A stretch of 13,912 bases of DNA, taken from positions 1 to 13,912 of the forward strand of contig JAVBYK010000514.1 in assembly GCA_030824095.1 (NCBI GenBank), in the 5' to 3' direction. The notes under the pieces are model-generated. The model saw only the letters and a list, made by a program, of their open reading frames with translations, did not search any database and had not been told where the DNA came from. Position numbers and translations under genes: made by a program. Of the stretch, positions 6,848 through 13,004 are shown one piece after another. Positions within the stretch are counted from its first letter, which is position 1. The number at the start of each line of letters is the position of its first letter. The stretch is from a bacterium. GTDB taxonomy: Bacteria > Pseudomonadota > Gammaproteobacteria > Burkholderiales > Burkholderiaceae_C.

Positions 6848-7059
6848 AAGTGCACGCCCAGCGATTGCGCAATCTGCATGAGGCTTTTGCCCTGATGGGG
6901 GTTGCTATCTCGCCAGGCGGCTCGGCGCTCTAACTCATCAAGCACGTCCTGCCGGGTCTCAGGGCCGGACTCATTGGCGAACTCGTCCCATAAATCTTCC
7001 ACCAATTGAAGGCGTTCAAATTTTCCGAGATGCTCGATGGGCTGAAGTGCGGATTTCAT
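6844..7059 (-). CDS. Addiction-module antitoxin, PF09720-like, partner of the ParE-type toxin
   Basis: A 71-residue acidic protein beginning MKSALQPIEHLGKFERLQLVEDLWDEF and continuing with helices through VLDELERRAAW. This pattern (short helical N-terminus, LVEDLWDE, then a C-terminal ERRAAWRDSNPHQGKS segment that would bind and neutralise the toxin) matches the putative addiction-module component family (TIGR02574/PF09720). ATG 7059 is preferred; an in-frame TTG at 7065 would add two residues. Neither has a clear ribosome binding site, and both lie only 6-12 nt after the restriction gene stop (7072), so translation probably depends on coupling. The stop overlaps the toxin start by 4 nt. Confidence 0.78.
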   Translation of the reverse strand: MKSALQPIEHLGKFERLQLVEDLWDEFANESGPETRQDVLDELERRAAWRDSNPHQGKSLMQIAQSLGVHL

Positions 7060-7071
7060 GGGCAAAGTCTA

Positions 7072-10000
7072 CTACGCGGTACCACCGCTGCGCTCCAGAT
7101 TCAGCGCCAACAGGCGTTTGAGGATTTCTTCATCCGCCATGTCGGCGGTGTAGTCGCTCCAACCGTAAGCCTGGGCAACTGCCATGTCCAGCGCCTTGTG
7201 CGCGGCATCCAGCCAAGCGGGGCGCTGGTTGTAGAGCTTGGTCAGCGTGCGCTCGGCCAAGTCTTTTTCGTGACCGGTTTTGGGCAGGATGCGGTCGGGG
7301 TAGGGGCTGTGGTCCATGCCCAGAGGGATGACCTCGGGCACGCGGTCGGTCCATTCGGGTGGGTTGAGCCAGGTTTCGCGCAGATCGTTGAGGCGCTTGG
7401 CGGCTTGGGCGATGGCAATCGCTGCTGCTTTGTGGGCGCCCGACCGGGGCGCCCTTGGGGCCGGGGGCTCATACGCTGCGCTTTTTGAAATCGCCCCCGA
7501 CCCCAAGGGCACCCCGGCCTGGATGGTGGTGGATTGCGCTACGCTTTTGGTAGCTGTCTGTCCATATTCCACGAGGGCTGGAGGCTGATTTTTATCTGAA
7601 AGACATGACGGAATGACTGCGCCGCCCTCCAGCCTCTCCGTGCGCTGGTGAGCCGTGTCGGCAGGGGTCAGACCTTCGGGGAAGGGGTAGGTTTCGAAGC
7701 AGGTGGTGGGGGTGTAGCGCGGACGGTCTTCCAGCGACGTGCCCATGCGCAGCGACCAGAGTTCGTGGAAGCGGCTGTGCAGGATGCCGAATGTGGTGTC
7801 GTCGGCGCGGGCGATGGCGACCGTAGCTGTGTCGGGGATAGAGGGCATGGACTGCCACACAAACAAGCGATGTTTCGACACGCGGGGCGTGTTGATGTAG
7901 CGCTCAAGTGGCTTGAGCGCAGCACGCAACTGCTCCCCATTTCGTCCAAAGCGCCACCAATACGTGCGGCGAATCCGGTCGTTGTTTTCCAGGCGCACCG
8001 GTTTGACGTTGCGGAGAATGTAGTCAAACGGGGCTTCGAACAATGCCGCCTCTGAGTCGGTCATGGATTCGCCAGTGTCCACGACCCATCCGTCACGGGG
8101 ACGGCGGGTTACATCCAAGCCATTGATGAGCGGAAACAGTACGAGTGCGTTGGACTTCCCGTGAGGATTCGGAAGCTTCAACCATTCGCGCGCCTGTTGC
8201 CCCGAAATGTCCAATGGGCCATCCTTACGCAAACCCTCGAAGGCTGAACTGGCGCTTTCAGCAAATCGTCGTGCAGTGCCAAGATCCACGGACTCGATGT
8301 CGCCATGTGTTCCGGTTAAATCACTGAAAATCTCGCGGACAGTCTTGCCGTCCAAACTGGCTCCAGAGCCGTGACCAAATGCAATCAGTGACACGCGAAC
8401 GGCTGCACCGTCGTTCACCCAGGTTTCGTCACTCCAGGCCTCGAAAATATTGGTGCTTTTAACAATCGCATCCAACACCTTCCTGTTGGAACCACCACGA
8501 ATCGAGTTGGTCGAAACAAAACCAGCGGCACCTAATCCTTGGCTCTCAATCGCCCGACGGCCCTTGTCAAACCAGTAGCAAACCAAGTCCGCTCCGGCAG
8601 GTACACGTTCTTTGAACACAGTTGCCAACGCCTCGAAGTACCCGTCGCCCAACTCGCCGCGCTTCTTGCTTCCGCCCAAAAACGGCGGATTCCCAATCAC
8701 CACGCTGGCTTTGGGCCAAGAGGCTTCCGTGACAGCCTCAGCGCCTAGGGGCGCGGGCGGGGCGGATGCCGGGGCCGATTTCAAAAAGCGAAGCGTATGA
8801 GGCCCCGGCATCTGCCCCGCCTGCGCCCCGGGTTCAAAGTGCAGCAACGCATCACGGCACTCAATATGGTCCAGCGGCTCCAGCACCGGGTTGGTCTTGA
8901 ATTCGTAACCATGCTCGATGCGCCACTGCAGCTCACCAATCCACACCGTTACCCGCGCCAGCTCGGCCGCGTATTCATTCAGCTCGATGCCCAGCACGTT
9001 GTGCGGCCCGGTGACCAGATCGGCCTGGCGGTCCAGCCCCATGGCGGCGGCGTCCAGATGGCTCTTGTGCTCAATGTCCTTCAAGGCCTTGAGACCCAGG
9101 AACAGAAAGTTGCCGCTGCCGCAGGCCGGGTCCAGCACGCGATAGTCCTTCAGGTCTTCCAGCCACAGCACGAACTTGGACTGGGCTGACCGGTAGTTGC
9201 GGTCGCCCTTCTTGGTGCTTTTGGCCAGTAGCCCTCGTACTTCCTGGGCTACCAGCTCCCATTTTTGTAGCAACGGGCGGATCAGAACCGGCTCCACAAT
9301 GCGCAGAATGGTGGCCGGGTCGGTGTAGTGCGCACCCAACTGGCTGCGCTTGGTCGGGTCCAGGCCCCGTTCGAACAAGGTGCCGAAGATGGACACATCA
9401 ATGGCCGACCAGTTCAGCGCAGCGGCGTTGCGCAGCTCGGTGACCTCCATGATGGACAGCTCTGGCACGTTCACCCTTTTGAACAGACCGCCGTTGAACC
9501 ACGGAATGTCGTCATTGCCATACAGGCCGCCATCGCGCATGACCGTGAACAGATTGGTCAGGCCACGGGTCAGCTTGTCAGCCGTGAGCGCCTTGTTGTT
9601 CACCAGCCCTTCAAACATGCGGGATGGCAGCAGCCCTACGTCTTCGGCAAAGAAGCAGAACAGGCATTGCGTCAAAAAGTGGGCCACCTCGTCCGCATCG
9701 TGCTCGCGCTTGCGCAGACCGTCAGCCAGCGTGGCAAAACTCTGGGCGGCGGCTTCGGTGATGTCGCGGCTGGTTTTCTTGGGGCGAAAGCTCTCGGGGT
9801 CTGTCCACAGGCGGCGCAGCAACGCCTGCTTCTCCGGCTGGTCCAGCTCAGCCAGCAGCACGGTGTGCACTTCGGACGGATGGCCGTTGAACTGGGTATG
9901 GATGCGGGTGGTGAGGCGGTCACACACCACCAGCAGCGGTGGATTCGAGAGCGCCAGGCTGTAGGTAAGCAGTTGCTTGAGCGCGGTGTCCAGATTGCGC

Positions 10001-10236
10001 CCCGGTGCCTTGTTCTCCCAGGCGAAGTGGTCGCGGTAGAACACATCGGCGTAGCCTCGCGCCTCGCCCAGAACCAGCGTGTCCTGCTCGAACAGGTAGT
10101 CGCCTTCGCTGCCCGGCGTGGGCACGCCCAATAGCTGACACAGGTCGATGAAGTGGGGTTGCGCGCCCTGGCGTTCGTTGAGGTCAAAGGCCGGGCCGCC
10201 AGGGCCCCATTTTTGGATGAATTCTTGGGGGGTCAT
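7072..10236 (-). CDS. MmeI-like (type IIL/IIG) single-chain restriction-modification enzyme
   Basis: The 1054-residue protein combines nuclease and N6-adenine methyltransferase parts. Near the N-terminus, Asp64-X9-Glu74-Asn-Lys76 (in ADVFYRDHFAWENKAPG) has the same spacing as the D-X9-EXK nuclease site of MmeI. A helical linker (about 160-300, FLTQCLFCFFAEDVGLLP) leads to LGAHYTDPATI (300-310). The SAM motif is VLDPACGSGNFL (367-378) and the catalytic motif is VIGNPPF (513-519). The recognition region follows (about 690-850, with LHSRFHELWSLRMG and CFETYPFPEG), then a helical C-terminus ending LLALNLERSGG. It would both methylate and cut, with no separate subunits needed. MmeI is 919 residues; extra length here includes repeat-derived segments at about 470-497 and 879-932. 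The start lies 5 nt after the CcdB-like stop, so it is coupled to the toxin gene. A methylase-only role in another defence system is possible. Confidence 0.85.
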   Translation of the reverse strand: MTPQEFIQKWGPGGPAFDLNERQGAQPHFIDLCQLLGVPTPGSEGDYLFEQDTLVLGEARGYADVFYRDHFAWENKAPGRNLDTALKQLLTYSLALSNPPLLVVCDRLTTRIHTQFNGHPSEVHTVLLAELDQPEKQALLRRLWTDPESFRPKKTSRDITEAAAQSFATLADGLRKREHDADEVAHFLTQCLFCFFAEDVGLLPSRMFEGLVNNKALTADKLTRGLTNLFTVMRDGGLYGNDDIPWFNGGLFKRVNVPELSIMEVTELRNAAALNWSAIDVSIFGTLFERGLDPTKRSQLGAHYTDPATILRIVEPVLIRPLLQKWELVAQEVRGLLAKSTKKGDRNYRSAQSKFVLWLEDLKDYRVLDPACGSGNFLFLGLKALKDIEHKSHLDAAAMGLDRQADLVTGPHNVLGIELNEYAAELARVTVWIGELQWRIEHGYEFKTNPVLEPLDHIECRDALLHFEPGAQAGQMPGPHTLRFLKSAPASAPPAPLGAEAVTEASWPKASVVIGNPPFLGGSKKRGELGDGYFEALATVFKERVPAGADLVCYWFDKGRRAIESQGLGAAGFVSTNSIRGGSNRKVLDAIVKSTNIFEAWSDETWVNDGAAVRVSLIAFGHGSGASLDGKTVREIFSDLTGTHGDIESVDLGTARRFAESASSAFEGLRKDGPLDISGQQAREWLKLPNPHGKSNALVLFPLINGLDVTRRPRDGWVVDTGESMTDSEAALFEAPFDYILRNVKPVRLENNDRIRRTYWWRFGRNGEQLRAALKPLERYINTPRVSKHRLFVWQSMPSIPDTATVAIARADDTTFGILHSRFHELWSLRMGTSLEDRPRYTPTTCFETYPFPEGLTPADTAHQRTERLEGGAVIPSCLSDKNQPPALVEYGQTATKSVAQSTTIQAGVPLGSGAISKSAAYEPPAPRAPRSGAHKAAAIAIAQAAKRLNDLRETWLNPPEWTDRVPEVIPLGMDHSPYPDRILPKTGHEKDLAERTLTKLYNQRPAWLDAAHKALDMAVAQAYGWSDYTADMADEEILKRLLALNLERSGGTA
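7442..7519 (-). repeat. Hairpin element A: inverted arms around a conserved 24-nt core, inside the restriction gene
   Basis: On the minus strand the 5' arm (7519-7493) and 3' arm (7468-7442) pair over 27 positions: 24 Watson-Crick and three G-U. The core at 7492-7469 reads GATTTCAAAAAGCG, then C, then AGCGTATGA. Hairpin element B (8748-8829) has the same core with one change but largely different arms. The arms here begin about GGGGTGCCC and end GGGCGCCCC. The element encodes residues about 906-932 of the restriction enzyme, an Ala/Pro/Ser-rich linker without stops. Confidence 0.85.
7547..7596 (+). repeat. Dispersed 50-bp repeat, copy 2, inside the restriction gene
   Basis: Gap-free homologue of 5112-5161 on the opposite strand (35/50 identical by hand). 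It encodes residues 881-897 of the restriction enzyme, D-K-N-Q-P-P-A-L onward, in the same frame as the DinB copy. It lies 27 bp from hairpin element A. Its GGCTGGAGG (7576-7584) also recurs inverted as CCTCCAGCC at 7626-7634, which may mark a partial second copy. Confidence 0.65.
8748..8829 (+). repeat. Hairpin element B: inverted arms around the same 24-nt core, opposite orientation
   Basis: The left arm (8748-8776) and right arm (8801-8829) are 29 nt each, with 27 Watson-Crick pairs and two G-U pairs when read as plus-strand RNA. The core at 8777-8800 reads GATTTCAAAAAGCG, then A, then AGCGTATGA, identical to element A except for the single middle base. The element interrupts the restriction gene just before the NPPF motif and encodes residues about 470-497, a Gly/Pro/Ala-rich linker. 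Confidence 0.87.
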
Positions 10237-10241
10237 GGATG

Positions 10242-10556
10242 TCAGTAGCCTCGCAGCAGCATGTCCAAGGCGGTCTCAATGGAGAGGGCCTGCGCACGGG
10301 CCGAGCCAACACTGTTGCGCAACTCGCTGGCAAAGAACACGGCAATGCCCAGGGGATGCAATTGCACAGTTTCACCGTCGACTGATAGACGCGGGTTGAA
10401 TCGCTCTGTCAGGCCGGGAATCGCGTCTGCGCGAACCAGGGGTACGCAGACACGTTCGGAGAACTGGTACAGCAGGTCGCTTTGGATTTCCAGAACATAG
10501 GGGAAATCGCCACGGTCTTCGGGAATGGGGTTGGGGTAAATGTCGAAACGCGCCAT
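10242..10556 (-). CDS. ccdB: CcdB-family toxin
   Basis: A 104-residue protein collinear with CcdB (101 residues), the plasmid-F toxin that poisons DNA gyrase. It begins MARFDIYPNP and keeps the family layout: YVLEIQSDLL (20-29, matching FVDVQSDII of CcdB), RVCVPLVRADA (35-45), the FNPRLSVDGETVQLHP strands (53-68), and a C-terminal helix ending in ALDMLLRGY. CcdB ends in Trp-Gly-Ile, and Trp99 is needed for gyrase binding; here the last residues are Arg-Gly-Tyr, so the Trp is missing. Some chromosomal homologues also lack it, so gyrase targeting is uncertain. ATG 10556 lies 3 nt after the antitoxin stop, and the stop lies 5 nt before the restriction gene start. Confidence 0.86.
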   Translation of the reverse strand: MARFDIYPNPIPEDRGDFPYVLEIQSDLLYQFSERVCVPLVRADAIPGLTERFNPRLSVDGETVQLHPLGIAVFFASELRNSVGSARAQALSIETALDMLLRGY

Positions 10557-10559
10557 CGG

Positions 10560-10859
10560 TCAGGGCTCGCTGCGCTCGGACCGCCAGCGACGAACGCGCT
10601 GGGAATACGGTTCGCGTTGGTTCGCCCATTCGTTATATCGGGCGATTTCCTCCGCATGCTCTTTGGCCCACTCCCGCGTCGTGCCCGAGGCCCGGTATAC
10701 GGCAGGCTCCTCTTGCGCAGACAGCGGTTGCGCCACCGGCACCACCTTCACCGGCGTCAACGTGACCGCGCCATCCGCGGCGAACTGCATATCAAACAAC
10801 TGCCCCGCAAATTTTTTACCCAGCGATATCTGGCCGCTGGCGCCGACTTCCTTGAGCAT
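10560..10859 (-). CDS. Hybrid antitoxin: AbrB-like N-terminus with CcdA-like C-terminus
   Basis: A 99-residue protein, first gene of the operon. Residues 5-40 (VGASGQISLGKKFAG, then FAADGAVTLTPV) follow the SpoVT/AbrB-MazE swapped-hairpin DNA-binding pattern. The C-terminal part (about 60-92, REWAKEHAEEIARYNEW through YSQRVRRW) resembles the toxin-wrapping tail of CcdA, whose normal DNA-binding part is a ribbon-helix-helix. It would bind the CcdB-family toxin made by the next gene and repress its own promoter. Start ATG 10859 is fixed by a strong GGAGGAGGGG (10874-10865), 5 nt upstream. The domain calls come from motif matching; the AbrB-like assignment is less certain than the CcdA tail. Confidence 0.72.
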   Translation of the reverse strand: MLKEVGASGQISLGKKFAGQLFDMQFAADGAVTLTPVKVVPVAQPLSAQEEPAVYRASGTTREWAKEHAEEIARYNEWANQREPYSQRVRRWRSERSEP

Positions 10860-10879
10860 GATGACCCCTCCTCCATAGG

Positions 10880-10901
10880 ATCATGCCATCATGCCGCATG
10901 A
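10880..10901. promoter_or_regulatory. Candidate antitoxin operator: tandem ATCATGCC repeat overlapping a palindrome
   Basis: ATCATGCC occurs twice without a gap (10880-10887 and 10888-10895). The palindrome TCATGC-C-GCATGA (10889-10901) overlaps the second copy. Both cover the -10 box and spacer of the operon promoter, the usual place for antitoxin autorepression. No other function for this 22-bp structure is apparent in the 53-bp gap. Confidence 0.5.
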
Positions 10902-10916
10902 ATTAAGACCCGTCAA
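10888..10916 (-). promoter_or_regulatory. Predicted promoter of the antitoxin-toxin-restriction operon
   Basis: On the minus strand, -35 TTGACG (10916-10911; 5/6) and -10 CATGAT (10893-10888; 4/6) are 17 bp apart. The start would fall near 10881, some 20 nt before the antitoxin start codon. The -35 box overlaps the stop codon of the ThDP enzyme gene (10915-10913), and no terminator separates the two, so read-through from that gene is also possible. Confidence 0.5.
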
Positions 10917-12706
10917 CGAACGCGACTTACGCGCTCCTGCCACTGTTTCTGGGCTTCGGGGTTGCCGTTGCGGGACTGGATGTAGAGGTTCAGCAGCGCA
11001 ATCTCGCGGCACTGGTACTGCGGCTCCTGCTGGCACGGCACTTCGATCAGGCGGATGCCGGTGTTCTCGGCCAGACAGTGGCTGTAGTAGTCCGCAAATT
11101 CACCAATGGTCGCGCAACGCTTGCCGTCGCCACCATAGGCGCGCACCAGTTGCAGCACGTCGAACTGGCCGGTCGAGCAGTGGTAGATCGGGCCATCCCC
11201 GCTCTTGCCCAGGTGGAAGATGTCGTTGCGCATGTAGACAATCGTCACCGGCAACCCCTGCTTCTGGAAGTGGATCAGTTCATTGAGCTGGAAGTGGAAA
11301 CCTCCATCCCCGGTAATGACCACGGTGCGATCTGACATTGCCTTGCGCCGCACCGTTTCGGCCACCACCCGCGCATACGGCAGCGAGGTGCCCATGGCCG
11401 CATACCAGGGGTTGGCCAGCCAGTTGATGCCGGTCTGGGTCGCGCGTGGCCGCAGACCGAAACTGGCGAAGAAGGAGTTGCCCACTTCGGGCACAAACAC
11501 CGTGCCGAAGCCCTGCTGCTCCTGCACCTGGTTGATGACATCGACCAGCACATGGAAGTCGAACTTGGCGCTGGCCTCTAGCACCGGTGGCTGGCGCACA
11601 GGAAGCGCGCAGGTGTAAGTGGGCAAGTCCGCCGCCAACAGCCCTTGCAGGATGCGGATCAGCTCCGCTTCACGCGGCACCGTGGACTTGACCACCGTGC
11701 GGTTGGCAAAGTCAGCAATGAAGTGGGTGCCGGTGTGGAAGGCGCTGGCCGTGTCCTGCGGGATGATGCTGGAACCCAGGTCCAGCACATAGTCCGCTTG
11801 CGACTCGATGTAGCCGCGTGTAGCCGGGTCGCTGAAGGCGCCGTTGTAGGTGCCCAGGCACAGCGGATCGGTCTCGTCGACGCCACCCTTGGCAAACCAG
11901 TCGCTGACATACGGAATCTGGAAACGGTGGCAGAACGCATGCATCAGCTGGGTGAGCTCCGGGTTGCGGCGCACCTGCACACCGAAATACACCAGCGGCG
12001 CCTGGGCCTGCTGCAGCCTGCTGACGATGGTGCCCAGCACCGCTTCCAGCCCGGCAAACACCAGCTCCGGCCCCTGCAGGTGATCCAGTGCGGGTAGCGA
12101 CAGGGGTTGCGTCAGCGCGAACACCAGGTTGCGCGGCACCTCGATGAACACCGGCTCGCGGTGCAGCCAGGCGTGCTTGACCAGCTCGAAGAAGCGGAAA
12201 GCCGAGATATTGGGCTGGCCGCGCGAGCGGTCGCCCTGCAGGCGCTCGGCACGGATGCCGATGGCGGCAAAGGCGTGCAAGGCGGCGTCGTACTCGGCGC
12301 GCCAACTGTTGCTGGGCTGCACCATGTGGTGAATGCCCGACTGGTGCACTTCGTCTTCACCGGGCGCGCCGGAGATGAACACCACCGGCAGCCCCTCGGT
12401 CTTGGCCAGCGCCGCGGCGGTGACGCAGGGCAGCGAGCCCACGGTGTAAGTGGTCAGGCAAAAGCCGATGCCATCCATCTCGGCCTGCGCGCAGGCGCAA
12501 AAGCCGGCGTGCATCTCGTTGCTGGACGGCTCCACCGCCAGGCCGTCCTGGTCCAGCGCGGCGATCAGGTTGGCGGCGAAGTCACCACCCACGCCATACA
12601 GCCGGTCCACACCAAAGTGCTTGATGATCTGGCGCATGGCCTGACCCAGGTTGACCATGGAGCGCTGGTAGTCGGCGCCAAAGTTTTGCTCGTAAGGGGT
12701 AATCAT
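10913..12706 (-). CDS. ThDP-dependent enzyme of the pyruvate/indolepyruvate decarboxylase type (divergent)
   Basis: A 597-residue protein with the three-domain layout of ThDP enzymes. The pyrimidine domain has SSNEMHAGF (61-69, with the ThDP-activating Glu64), TTYTVGSLPCVTAAALAK (85-102) and the His126-His127 pair in GIHHMVQ, which is typical of 2-oxo-acid decarboxylases. The middle domain is about 210-370. The pyrophosphate domain has TGDGGFHFQLNEL (465-477), with Asp467 and Asn494 (MRND) as Mg ligands. It lacks the Tyr-Thr-Ile-Glu segment after the NN/ND that supplies the catalytic Glu of pyruvate decarboxylases, and reads IFHLGKSGDGP there. Substrate unknown; an aryl- or alkyl-2-oxo acid is a guess. 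ATG 12706 is chosen because the fold starts there and GAGAAG lies 9 nt upstream; in-frame ATGs upstream (as far as 13027) would add up to 107 residues unlike the family. Confidence 0.75.
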   Translation of the reverse strand: MITPYEQNFGADYQRSMVNLGQAMRQIIKHFGVDRLYGVGGDFAANLIAALDQDGLAVEPSSNEMHAGFCACAQAEMDGIGFCLTTYTVGSLPCVTAAALAKTEGLPVVFISGAPGEDEVHQSGIHHMVQPSNSWRAEYDAALHAFAAIGIRAERLQGDRSRGQPNISAFRFFELVKHAWLHREPVFIEVPRNLVFALTQPLSLPALDHLQGPELVFAGLEAVLGTIVSRLQQAQAPLVYFGVQVRRNPELTQLMHAFCHRFQIPYVSDWFAKGGVDETDPLCLGTYNGAFSDPATRGYIESQADYVLDLGSSIIPQDTASAFHTGTHFIADFANRTVVKSTVPREAELIRILQGLLAADLPTYTCALPVRQPPVLEASAKFDFHVLVDVINQVQEQQGFGTVFVPEVGNSFFASFGLRPRATQTGINWLANPWYAAMGTSLPYARVVAETVRRKAMSDRTVVITGDGGFHFQLNELIHFQKQGLPVTIVYMRNDIFHLGKSGDGPIYHCSTGQFDVLQLVRAYGGDGKRCATIGEFADYYSHCLAENTGIRLIEVPCQQEPQYQCREIALLNLYIQSRNGNPEAQKQWQERVSRVR

Positions 12707-13004
12707 CGTGCGGTGCTTCTCAAATCGGTTTTGAATCGGAAAATTATTTGCCAAAAGCCGCGCACAAGGTGGGCGTTGTTTGCACTTCCAACCCCACTTG
12801 ACACAAGTTTCGTGCATAAAGAGCATTTCACATGCATCGAAATGCTGCTGGCGCAGATTCAACCGCATTGCGAACCTTTCCGAGCCGCGCATCCTCCGTT
12901 CGGGGGATATACAAATGGCCCAATCCGTGGTCTGATGCCAGATGGTGTCCGGTCTGGCTAGGGGGTATCTGCATGCCAAAGTTTTGCGTGACTGTCCGTA
13001 AGCG
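12707..13004. promoter_or_regulatory. Divergent intergenic region between the ThDP enzyme and the diguanylate cyclase
   Basis: This 298-bp gap must hold promoters for both genes, but none is convincing. Seen: AATCGG twice with an 11-bp period (12723-12728, 12734-12739) just before the ThDP gene; a perfect -35 TTGACA (12798-12803, +) with no good -10 at 16-18 bp; an AT-rich tract around 12740-12750; and a dyad GCCAGA/TCTGGC (12937-12942, 12953-12958) 47 nt before the cyclase gene. The repeats are candidate regulator sites only. Confidence 0.35.

Noticed and set aside
7442..8829. Hairpin elements as integron attC sites or CRISPR repeats
   Set aside because: There are no GTTRRRY/RYYYAAC core sites and no regular spacer pattern; the two copies are 1.2 kb apart in opposite orientation within one gene.
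12738..12755. Possible sigma-54 promoter (TTGGCAAATAATTTTCC on the minus strand) before the ThDP gene
   Set aside because: The -24 GG is present but the -12 position reads TC, not GC, which sigma-54 needs.
12798..12826. Perfect TTGACA as the -35 box of a promoter for the PAS-GGDEF gene
   Set aside because: At 17 bp the would-be -10 is GAGCAT (3/6) and other spacings are no better; the start would be about 170 nt from the gene.
12977..13003. Possible FliA (sigma-28) promoter, CAAAGTTT followed by GTCCGTAA, before the PAS-GGDEF gene
   Set aside because: The spacing is 2 nt too short, the second half is a poor match and it abuts the start codon.
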